Made by a program: the position numbers and the translations under genes. The notes beneath the pieces are model-generated. The model ran no database searches. It saw nothing but the letters and a program-made list of their open reading frames with translations, and had not been told where the DNA came from. Below, in pieces: positions 24,495-34,389 of a stretch of DNA of 64,000 nt. Within the stretch, counting starts at the first letter, position 1. Every line of letters begins with the position of its first letter. This DNA comes from Euryodendron excelsum (taxonomy: Eukaryota; Streptophyta; Magnoliopsida; Ericales; Pentaphylacaceae), in the NCBI GenBank assembly GCA_033060915.1, contig CM065388.1, forward strand, positions 34,574,001 to 34,638,000. The letters run 5' to 3'.

Positions 24495-25106
24495 AGGGAA
24501 CTTTTATCAAGTCATGGGTGTTTCATGTCGTGAGGTCTTCCTTAGGTTAAATGGGAGTTCATGACGAGATCTGTTGTTTAGTAACCTAGGACCAGTGTTG
24601 TTTTTGGGGCGCATTTGGGCCATCAGGGGCAAAATGGTCGTTTTGACCAGGTTTGTTTGGAAACGGTCAGGAATGATTTGGCGTGTTGCGTTAAGTGTGT
24701 CGGGTCATTCAGGGATGGTTTCAGGAGAGCCTTTTACTGTTTAGCGGAGTTTGCGTAGTGTTGAGACATTGAGGGGCAAAATGGTCATTTTGACCGAGGT
24801 CAGCCGGAATGGGACCAAAATTGGACCGGATGGCATGTGGAGTACGCCTAACAATTCAGTAATACTTTGGAAGGGTGGACTTACCGTTTTGAGGGATTTT
24901 GAACTTTCTCAAAATGTGCCTGGAGGCCCAAGGGGTAGGTTTGGTCATTAGGCCTCTATTGGGCCCAGCAGGCCTGAGAAGCGGTTGACTGATTGAATAG
25001 GGATTTGAAAATTGATTTGGGCTTGAATATGCTTACAGAGTTTTGAAAGGGAGTTCGGTCAGGCAGGAGATTGCAGAGTAGAAAAAAATGGGGTGCTTAC
25101 ATTTCC

Positions 25107-25482
25107 TACCTTGATCCTAAACCCCGTTATAACCCTTGAAAAGTCTTTATGATTCATGTTATGTATGTGATCCTAGTGGTGGAGAATGAGAAGATATGCA
25201 AGCCTATGGTAGATTATTTCCATTGCAATGAACTTGAGCAATACACATACCCTTTAAACACATGAGAGTCGAGTGTTTATTTTTGTAAGGGTCTACTTAT
25301 TTAGTTTACTCCGTCTTCGAGTGGAAATGCTTGCTAAGTGATTGTGAGTTGTTTAAGAATATTGTTCATGATATATTATGAGTTTTGAAGAGTTTAGTTG
25401 TTCTTTGTTACAACTTTGATATTTTGAGAAAGTGAGTTTGAGTTTTGCCAGAGGACAAGCAAAGCTTAAGTGTGGGAGAATT
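25107..25482 (+). other. Athila 3' leader and polypurine tract
   Basis: This is the Athila non-coding region resumed after the solo LTR. It ends GACAAGCAAAGCTTAAGTGTGGGAGAATT directly before the LTR start TGATGAG. The AAGTGTGGGAGAA stretch serves as the polypurine tract. Confidence 0.65.
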
Positions 25483-26741
25483 TGATGAGAATGCAAATGT
25501 CATATTTTTCTTCCGTAATGGTTAATCTTTTATACTTATTTGGTGCCTAAAGATACCCATTATTCTTATATTTTGATCTAAGTTGCTAAGGAATTCTAAG
25601 GAAGAGGATCCTAGCTTAAAAGGGTCGAATTCGAGCTAAAATGTGAGCAGCGTTCAAACGGTCCCAAGAGGCATTCGAATGGTAGCATATGTGTTCGAAC
25701 GGTACATCAAACGGATTCACATCAAGTTCAGGTTCAAAGAGCATGCGAAATATACAGAGAGTAATTTTACTATTTGAAGTGTGTTCGACATACCGTTCGA
25801 ACGGTGGTCCGATGCGTTCGAACGGTGGCAAGGGCGTTAGAACGGTCGTGCGCAGCTACAAAATTTCAGAAGCCTATAAAAGTTGGGACTGTTTTGTTTT
25901 TAGGGTTGTTGCCATTTTTCATATTATTCTAGGTTATTATTTGAGTTGTTTTCATGGCCCTGCGTGACTAAACTCTAAATCTTGATCGAATAAGACAGAA
26001 ACCTCAGAATTAATAATAAACTGTGAGATCTAATTGGTTTTCATTATTCGATTTATGCTTTGAGTATCAGATATTCTTCTGTGCCTATTCTCATGACTGT
26101 CTTGTTTAATCGCTTGGAGGTCTACTAGTTTATTAATTATTGCAATCTATTGCTGGATTAGATATCAAATCTGTAATTGTTTGATCCCTCTGATTTATGA
26201 AGCAACTAAGATTTAATGATTGCTGCGTCAGGAATTATTATATTTTAGGAAGGACGTTTGACTAAATTAAATGTAACTGCTTGTGCTTGTGTTGTTTAAT
26301 TTCATTGATTTCTCTAATTCTTAAGGCTGCTGCTAGATTAAACCTTGTGTGCTTATCCTGGGTTGTTTAATAGTTAGGGTTAATCAGATTGCTTGTTTCT
26401 GATTAACTATGACTAAGGAGAGATAGGAAAATAATTCCGATGGTGAATATTCAATGTATGAATTGGTATGCTTGCATCAATGATCATTTCTATAATTCTG
26501 ATGGTGGATGTTGATTCAGACCAATATTTGTTCTTTTGATTGATTTCAATATTTTAATCTGAATTGTTCCGTAGTTAGTTATTATTAAAATAGTTTTCAT
26601 TATACCCAAAACCCCCCATCAAAATTCACATCGCATAGAACTAGGCTAAACACTCTCCGTGGGAATGATCCTTACTCACAGTACTACACATTTGTTTTGG
26701 GGGTATCGATTTTATTTTTGGGTGCCCGCGACAGTACACCA
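25483..26741 (+). repeat. 3' LTR of the Athila element
   Basis: It starts TGATGAGAATGC and ends GACAGTACACCA; it partners with 12844-14128. The TATA box is at 25875-25881. Several CG dinucleotides of the 5' LTR appear as CA or TG here, and the reverse is also seen, so both copies have decayed independently. Confidence 0.9.
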
Positions 26742-28389
26742 GTGCCCTTTAGTTTCCACAATGGTGGCATAAGGAAACAACCTTCCCATGCTTGGTATGG
26801 AAAACTTACCCTGAGCCTTCATAGAATTAGCCCTACTTGTCGATTGGGAAGATTTAGAAGTCTTCGCTGTGAATCCAATTTCAATCATGTCACATGAGCT
26901 CCTATGTGCATTCCATATTTCATAAATCTTCTTTGAGCCTACAATGAATTTCTAAAGAGACAGATGAGTATTAGCAAGTTTAGTTTCAAGTTTTTTGACC
27001 TTGTCCGTAAGAAATTTATTAGACTCAACTTTGTCTTGACTCTCTTTCTCAAGAACATTGAATTTATTACTTAAAGTCACCCTTTGAGTACTTAACTAAC
27101 TTATAAAGGTTTGAGCTTCAACAAGTTTTTGTTTCAGTACATCATTATCTTTTTCTACGGTCCTAACCTTTATAGCCAATTTAATTTTGACTTTCCCCAA
27201 TTTGTAACTCTCTTGTAAAATATGGTTATAGGCTTATTGAAGATCTACAATCTCATCATCATTATCCTCATCACTCATTGAGTCATCAGGATTTGACTCA
27301 AGAGTCTCATTAGAGTAACATGATTATTAAACTTTTGAAAATCTTCACATTTAGAGAATTCAACAATATCAGACACAGATGCAACAAATGCAGTATAATT
27401 TTTAGATTCATTATCATATTCTGTTTTATTGTCACTATTGTGATCACTGCATGTCAAAGTCAACACCTTATTTCCCTTTTTCTTATTTGAACATTCTTGT
27501 GCAATATGTCCATAGTCATGACATTCAAAGCATTGTTGTTGCCTAAGCTTGTCTTATTCCTTTGCAAACTTATTTTTGTCAAAATTTTTCTTCTCATGTT
27601 TATCAAGAGACAGATTTTTTGAAAATTTCTTGAACCTTTTAATAACAAAATCCATCTGCTCTTAACCAAATTGTGAATCATTATTGTTGGACTCATTTAC
27701 GCCTTCTTGAATAGAGTTGAAAGCAATACTTTTGTTTTTCTTCAGTTGACGTAAATTAGCCTTATAAGTTTGCAAAGATCTAACCAAAGCTTTCACTTTC
27801 ATGGAATTTACATCTCTACTATCCTCAATTGTAATAAACTTGGGTTGGAAGCTCTTTGATAAATATCTCAAAATTTTTCTAACAATCTTAGAAGGAGGAA
27901 TTCTTTCACTAAGGTTAAAATTTGAGTTGACGATATCACTAAATTTAGCATTAAAATAATCAAAAGTATCATCGTCATCCATTCTCAAGTTCTCAAAAGC
28001 AATAATTAATCGCTGGAGTTTGGCAATCTTTACCATAGTAGTACCTTTATGAATAATCTCTAGAATATCACATGCCTCTTTAGCGATTTCAAAGTTAAAG
28101 ATACAATAAAATTCCTTATCTGTGACATCGTTATAGATGGCATTAATTGCCTTATTGTTCCACCCACAATTTTGAAAATCAGTTTTATCCCATTAATCTG
28201 AAGGTTTTTAAATTGTTTTCTCATTAAATTCAATGGTGGGTGGAGTCCAACCATTCAATAGTATTAGGCAAACTCGTTCATCAATTCGCTTTAAAAAAAA
28301 ACTCTCATTTTTGCTTTCCAGTAGGGATAATTAGATCCATCGAATAATGGTGGTCTAATAATAGAACTTCCTTTCTTTGAAAAATCCAT
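26742..28389 (-). pseudogene. Gag of copy B, N-terminal and central part (UBN2-type)
   Basis: The start codon is at 28387-28389 on the minus strand, about 45 bases after the primer site; the N-terminus reads MDFSKKGSSIIRPPLFDGS followed by NYPYWKAKM, the usual copia Gag opening. The UBN2-like capsid block continues with the long open part at 27662-28036 (LQRLIIAFENLRMDDDDTFDYF.. FQPKFITIEDSRD). A knuckle CFECHDYGHIAQEC follows near 27500, then the acidic region MSDEDNDDEIVDLQ-like. It is cut at 26742 by the Athila insertion and resumes at 12843. Several stops and shifts inactivate it. It is colinear with copy A from the acidic region on. Confidence 0.8.
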
Positions 28390-28433
28390 AGAATCACAGT
28401 CTTTCAAAAATCAAAAATATTTTTAAGTGTCCT

Positions 28434-28445
28434 GCTCTGATACCA
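28434..28445 (-). other. primer-binding site, initiator-Met tRNA type
   Basis: The minus strand reads TGGTATCAGAGC, the standard copia primer site complementary to initiator tRNA-Met, two bases after the 5' LTR end (TTTTTCA-AT). It fixes the orientation and the LTR boundary of copy B. Confidence 0.9.
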
Positions 28446-28447
28446 AT

Positions 28448-29558
28448 TGAAAAACCCCTTGTCTAGTTTATGGCTTTGCTAAAGGATAGTTAAGTCCCAA
28501 TACTATGATAAGTATAATGATGACTATATAATTATGACTATGACTATGTGTAATCACAAAGCAATTCTAGATAAGTAAAGTAAATCAAGCACATAATTGA
28601 CACATAATATTTTTTATTGGAAAACGCTAACTAGGTAGAAAACCACGAGATCTAGTCCAACCAACCAAGCACTATGAAGAAATAATACAAAATAGTCAAC
28701 TTACAACCCAACTCTAGATACTCCCAATCCACGAGTGCTAAATACACGTGCTTGCGGTTGTGCTCTTCTTGTGTTAATTAAATCCCACAATCACGTATCT
28801 ATCCCTTGATACGATTCTTCCATGTTTGATTGAGTGTCGAGCTCCACGACACTTCTGAAATCCTTCAAGAAATAAACTCAAATCCACCACCATCTTGAAC
28901 TCTTTTAAGACATCAACCAATCAAGTATGAAGGTTGATCTTGTTAAGAATCTAGTTGAGAACCTCTTTAAGGTATGTAGAATCTTTAGAATAATTTTCTC
29001 AACAGCTCCACTTTCATAGAAATCCTTTGAATCTAAAGCAATTGTGCAACCAATTCTTTCAAAGGTTTTTGGCCTTTTCGACTTATATTTTGGCATTCCC
29101 ATAGCCTCATATTTATAGAGGAGGCAAAATAGAATTTTTGGACTTCCATAATGGTAAAAAAAATAAGCGTCACATTTCCTTAGGTCTAAATCTTGTCAAG
29201 AGGTTTGTCGAAGTCTAGCGAGATCTAAATTTCCAGATGCGAACTTCTCCATTTCTTCTGCCGACGTCAGTCAAAGTCTATTGAAGTTTATTGAAGTCAA
29301 TCTGTTTCTTCTACCGAAGTCTATCGAAGTTCCAACAGAACACCCAATAGAGACTCCACTATGTTTCTTCTACCAAGATCTATCGACTTCCATCAAAGTC
29401 CAAATTCAATCACCTTATGTATCATCGAAGATTCTCTTAGCACGAGCTCAAATGAATAGATATTAAGAATATCCCAAATGCTTATGATAAACATTTCAAC
29501 ATTCCAAATTACAAAGAATTAAATGGGTCATGAAACTTAGCCAATTACATGATATTAC
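28448..29558 (-). repeat. 5' LTR of the gag-only element, copy B
   Basis: On the minus strand it starts TGTAATATCATGTAATTGGC (29558) and ends GGGTTTTTCA (28448), 1111 bp. The TATA-like TATAAATATGAGG lies near 29103-29114. It shares the whole layout with 6907-8031, and its first ~20 bases with copy A. Confidence 0.8.
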
Positions 29559-30057
29559 AACGTATGTCAAATGCTAATTATTAGCTTTGCAATAAATTCA
29601 ATTAAAAAATAACCAAAGTTTGAAACTACTAGTATTTTAATTTCTAACTACTGCCTATTGTAATGTTGAGCAAAAGCATACAAGAAAAAAAATAATGTGC
29701 CAACCAACAATTTTGGCTATGCTAAACCTAACTGCTTCAGCACGAATAGCTAAAAGTTAAATTAGCATTAGGCAATCATCACAAAATCTTTTAGTAAGCC
29801 ATATCAATAATCCGTAATAGAGAATATTCATCTAGGATGTTGTCAAGCTTCTAGCCCTCTAATAACCCTATATATATTGTATATATTATATTATATATAT
29901 CATTTAGGAAAACACTTTTTAAATGTTTTAGTAGTTCCTTCTATAATGTTCTACTACTGTACTAGTAAAACATATATCAATTCTAAAGTGTTTTAGTAGT
30001 TCCTTCTAAAGATTTATTAGACATATATATATATATATATATATCACTTGTCTATCA
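29559..30057. other. spacer between elements
   Basis: AT-rich, no gene. A ~22 bp word (GTTTTAGTAGTTCCTTCTA) occurs twice, near 29926 and 29993. A (TA)n run precedes the target site of the next solo LTR. Confidence 0.4.
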
Positions 30058-31984
30058 TGTTAGTCTCAAGTTTTCATTAATTGATTTTGATGATAACAAA
30101 TATAAATGTTTTAATGAATAAAATTTGGTTAATCTCAAGATTTCATAATAAAGTATATTTGATGTATGAGTTAAGATTTTTAAAGAATTTTATGTTAAAA
30201 GTTTAAATATATTGTGCATTTTAACGATAAATCACTTAATTTTTTTATTTATGTTTTAAATATTAACTATCTAACATTTCTTGAAGTTATTGTTAGTCTT
30301 GGACTTAAAAGGAATGCATAACACGAAGAAGAAGACTAAGTCAAAGATAATGGCAAGAAATCTCATTGGAGATAGTTTTAGTATTATATATATAACTTTT
30401 GATTCAACCGTTGGATTGATCTGCTTTTTATGGCATTGGAAATAAGACTCAACTTTCTATAAATGGTATTTTATGAGGACTTCATGAATCGAGGGTCTTG
30501 TGGGACAAAACTGAGCTGGAAGGTGACATATTGGAGTAGAAGTTCAAAATATAATAGCTGGGAGATAGCTTGAGTAATTTTATCATTACTTTTGATCTAA
30601 CCGTCAGATATCTATGATTCTTATTGATCTGAAAAGATGAATTCTAGGGCTACAACGTTTATCTTATAGACAAATTCAAATTCAAACATTATAATGGAAA
30701 AACTCGAGGTGAAAGTGAAGACAACTCTGCAGAATTTCAAATATGTCAACTGGGAGACAGCTTGAGTACTTTGATGATAACTTTTGATCTGACCATTGGA
30801 TCGACATGATTCTTGTAGGTCTGAAAATATGACTTCTATTACTACAACTTTTATTTTATAGACATTTTCAAATTCAGATGTTATAAGGGATAAAATCGAG
30901 GTGAAAGTAAAGACAACTCTGTATAAATTCAAATATGCCAACTGGGAGACAGCTTGAATATTTTGATGATAACTTTTGATTTGACCGTTGGTTCGGCATG
31001 ATTCTTGAGGTTTTGAAAAAATGACTTCCATTTCTATAACTTGTGTCTCATAGACATTTTCAAATTCAAATGTTATCAAAGAGAAAATCAAGGAGGAACC
31101 AAAGCAATCATATTTGAAATTTAATTCCTAACTGGCAGCAACTTTGTTCAAACGGGAAGAAATGTGTTCAAACCTCTCAAATGACTAGAAGTTGATTTAA
31201 GCTGCAAATAATTCACTACTCTTCCTCTATAAATAGTAATACACAAGAGAAGTAAGGACGTACAAGAGATTACAAAGATTGAGCATAGAAAGTGATATTC
31301 GTCAAGATCTTCAAGTTTTGAGCTTTACTTCTTCATCATTCCATTTCATCTTTGAACTTCATTGTTTTATTCAACTCTTGAGAGTTTTGTATCTGTTGTT
31401 GTGAGATTCAACTTCCCAATATCATTTGTAAAAGGGTTGCTAAACCCTTATGATTTATTTCTTGAGTGATTGAGAGGAACACTTGGAGAAAAAAAATCTC
31501 TTGGTGCTTTGTTTTGGAAAGCAAAACAAAGGGTTATTTTTTGAGTGTTTTTAGAATAAAACACTTGGTGTAAAGGTTTACTAGCAATCAGGCAAGCTAG
31601 TGTTGTAAAGTTATTTGAAGAATAATGGATTTGCCCAAGGAATGAGCCTTGGAGATGGACGTAGGTTTGTTATAACAAGAATCAACCGAACCACTTTAAA
31701 TCGTTATGTTTGATCTCTTCTCTTTTCTCTCTTTATATCTTACTTAATATCTTTCTTATATATAGTCTTGATATACTTGAGATACACACACACTTGAATC
31801 ATTTGTTCTAATATCACATTGATCATATCTTGGCTTGTCTTATCTATTACTTAGCTAGATTAATATTTTATATATTTTTTTGCATTTCACCTCTTAAAAA
31901 TTAAGTGTATTAGATTATTTTAATATTTAATTTTTAATTATAAACCCAATTCACCCCCCTCTTGGGTTGCCACCTGGTTTATCA
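30058..31984 (+). mobile_element. 1.9 kb copia-like solo LTR
   Basis: It starts TGTTAGTCTCAAG with the copia-typical TTGATTTTGATGATAACAAA nearby, and ends AATTCACCCCCCTCTTGGGTT-GCCACCTGGTTTATCA. A perfect five-base duplication TATCA flanks it (30053-30057, 31985-31989). There is no internal region, so it is a solo LTR. A TATA-like CTATAAATAG lies near 31220. The termini and the C-run look like SIRE/Maximus-type LTRs and resemble 40152-42539, but the two differ greatly in the middle. Confidence 0.85.
30385..31090 (+). repeat. four ~195 bp tandem units inside the solo LTR
   Basis: The word AACTTTTGATCTGACCGTTGGAT (or close) recurs near 30387, 30585, 30778 and 30969. It is followed each time by similar sequence including TCATAGACATTTTCAAATTCA and GGGAGACAGCTTGA. 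The minus-strand open frame across 30621-31091 is only the in-phase reading of these repeats. Confidence 0.75.
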
Positions 31985-31989
31985 TATCA

Positions 31990-33477
31990 TAGTGTAGATG
32001 CTAGTTCTCTGCATTTATTATGTTTGTCCTCCCTTACCCCATCTAAACCATTAGCTTTCTTGGAGGAGTCTTTCAATTTCTTGTCGATAGATCCTTAGAT
32101 TTTTACCCACTTCATTTTTTGGAATATTTTATTAAATATTGCTTACTGGTATATTTTGTTAATTCACTACAATACTTTGTCTTTCGTGCTTGTTGTGTAA
32201 GGTCTTAGCAACGAATTGCACATTGTATCCCTCAAACTAAATATATCTTTTTTGCTTCTTTGTTAAACGATACAAAATGGCATACAAAATAACATGATTA
32301 TTTTAGTACAAGGAGCTGAATAAAAGAAAATAAGGAAGGTACTTGTGTAACTTCATCTGATAATGCGCTTTTCACCCATATTAGTTTTACGTTTTTGTTA
32401 ATTATGGATATACTATCAGATAATTTACCATTGTAGCCTAAAATATATGTGTGTTACAACCCTAGTCCCTTTTCCAACAAAAAATCGTTAGCCTATTGGA
32501 ATAGGCCAACTTTTTTTGTACCCAAGACTAGTATTGTTACTCAATCCATGTTTTCAAATCATCTTCCATCCTCTCTACCACTACTTTTGATCTTGTTGTT
32601 GACAAAATAACATTCGATTATTTATAACATCTACTATAAAGGTAATCTTCTTGGCATTTTCAAAAGGAATTAAGCTCGTGTCTATTCTCTAGTCACCGCG
32701 ATCAAATGTGTGCCTTCATAAAGATGTTGATTCCTACTTGCATTCTTTTTTTTTTTTTTGCACAATGTACTGATTTCCTATAGAAATCTTCTTATCCTCG
32801 GTATATAGTTCATGTTGCTATAGATTCCTTAAGACTCATGTTGCTTTTGGGTTGATTCTGTTGCAAGACTTTTAAAATGTTAAATCTTCATTGAAGAACT
32901 TGCAATATGGAAGGTTGCTTCAGTTTAATTCTACTAACAATTGTGCACACACAATGCATGTATAACTGTCTTATGTGTTAAAAATAAATAGTAAAAAATG
33001 AAGTGTTAAATGATAAAATATGAACGTATAATGTGTAATACAATCTTTTGTGTGGTATTATGTTATTAGGTGATGTTATACAACTAGAAAATTCATATCA
33101 AATTTTATCACATAATGATATGTATGAATGAGAACTATATATTTCAAAACAAAACACTTTTTATGATGATTCTTAATTACAAAAACACATCCACTATATC
33201 ATCCTGGTGAAATTTTCTATGCAAATTTTTTAGAAGAATAGCATTTTTTTGTCATATCTCTTGTATGCAATTGAAGTTTATAAAAACTCTATCCTAATTC
33301 CTTATAATATTATAATATATATATATATATAACTAAAAATAGAAGAATAATTATTTAAAGAACAATGGGATTTTTGTGCTCTATTGTGTGCAATAACAAC
33401 AGAATTATTATTTAAACATGTAAATTAAAAATAGGACAATAAAAGGAAAGATGTTTTTATACCATAATTGTTAATCT
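31990..33477. other. AT-rich intergenic DNA, nothing assigned
   Basis: No gene, LTR end or strong repeat is recognised. It holds a T-run near 32747 and a short (TA)n near 33315. Confidence 0.4.
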
Positions 33478-34290
33478 CGTACCGGCTGTTGCACCGTTTT
33501 TGTCATTGGGACGGTACGTACTGGTACCGGACTGTATGCACCGCACCCGTGTTTATACGGTGCAAAGAGATTTAAACACAGCACCAGTTAACTTACCAGC
33601 CTATACTGAACTATATCGGACATACCGGTCTGTACTGAATTGTACCTGCTCTCATTAAACTATACCAGACAATTTGATTTTTTATCCCATTTCTAATTTA
33701 TCATTGTATTTTATATTAGTTATTTCGTTTTGGTGACTTTTAAAATTTTAATATAAGTAATTTCTATATTTAAAAAATATATATACACAACAATGGCTAG
33801 GACCTTTTGGTAGTGATTTATTATATCAAAATGCTTAAACCTTTTGTTGAAATGTAATAGACAATGAATATATGTTTTAAGTCTTTTTAAAATACTTGAA
33901 ACTTATGATTTACTGTTTTGAAGACTTTTTAAACTACTTATAACTTGTGTATGTTTTGCTATGATGAGATTTTATTTTATACATTTATAATATATGCATG
34001 CATATATATATATATATATATATGTATATGTATATAATTATATAATATTTATAGCAGTAAACCCAATACGGTGCACTGGTACAGTCCGGTATCGGTTCGT
34101 GTTGTTCTAATGACAAAAACAATGCAATGACCAATGTTTATACGATGCAACCTACATACTATCCCAATGCAGTGTTTATACAGTATAGTCTGATACGACC
34201 GGTACAGTCCGGTATGTCCGGTACAGGCCAATAAGTTAACCGATGCGGTGTTTAAATCTTTTTGCACCGTATAAACATATAAACATATAC
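33478..34290. mobile_element. foldback-like inverted-repeat element
   Basis: Two GTACCGG-rich blocks (33478-33655 and 34060-34290) are inverted relative to each other around ~400 bp of AT-rich DNA. GTTTATACGGTGCAAAGAGATTTAAACAC in the left block pairs with its near-complement at 34246-34277. The left GGTACCGGACTGTATGCACCG pairs with 34066-34095. The order of sub-blocks is not a simple mirror, so the arms have been rearranged or are internally repeated. I infer a foldback or nonautonomous DNA transposon. The open frame at 34049-34318 is spurious. Confidence 0.5.
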
Positions 34291-34389
34291 AGTCGCAAAA
34301 TAAGATAGGAATGTTCATTTAAAAAAAATATATGAGTGGCCCAAAAATATAAAACAAAAGTATAAGAGTGAAAGCAAATCACAATACAT

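Larger units (their letters stand above)
20769..25101. mobile_element. 4.3 kb solo LTR nested in the Athila element
   Basis: It begins TGTCGTGCCCCGG and ends GGGGTGCTTACA. The flanks are TTTCT (20764-20768) and TTTCC (25102-25106), and deleting the insert rejoins the Athila 3' leader as ...AAATATTTC-CTACCTTGATCC. There is no gag, pol or second LTR. The length and words such as GGAGTCGCCACCTA and GGTTCGGGAGTTGGTTAC are, as I recall, typical of Tat/Ogre-type LTRs; this family call is tentative. Inside are a ~30 bp tandem array (22089-22455), two copies of a ~207 bp unit with hairpins, and a possible TATA-like TATTTATAGG near 23672. Confidence 0.8.
12844..26741 (+). mobile_element. Athila-lineage Ty3/gypsy retrotransposon with a nested solo LTR
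   Basis: Both LTRs are present (12844-14128, 25483-26741), with a tRNA-Asp-type primer site, gag, protease, reverse transcriptase/RNase H, integrase, a ~1.1 kb post-integrase region and a polypurine tract. Removing the 4.3 kb solo LTR at 20769-25101 gives an element of about 9.6 kb. The target duplication is GTGCT (12839-12843) against GTGCC (26742-26746). The primer type, Gag sequence and pol order are typical of the Athila lineage. I see no recognisable envelope-like gene after integrase. Multiple stops and changed catalytic residues mean it cannot move by itself. Confidence 0.9.
6907..29558 (-). mobile_element. gag-only (TR-GAG-like) retrotransposon, copy B, split by nested insertions
   Basis: This is a minus-strand element with both LTRs (5' LTR 28448-29558, 3' LTR 6907-8031), an initiator-Met primer-binding site, gag, a non-coding 3' region and a polypurine tract. 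The 13.9 kb Athila element (12844-26741) sits inside gag, and a 2.7 kb solo LTR (8853-11559) sits in the 3' region. Without these insertions the element is about 6.0 kb. Gag rejoins in frame across the Athila insertion (CTAAAGGGCAC then ATAAGGCC on the minus strand). No pol is present anywhere, although every segment is accounted for. The flanking five bases are GAGTA (left) and ACGTA (right), so any target duplication has decayed. Confidence 0.75.

Noticed and set aside
30621..31091. 156-codon minus-strand open frame
   Set aside because: It is the reading of in-phase ~195 bp LTR repeats, with no domain.
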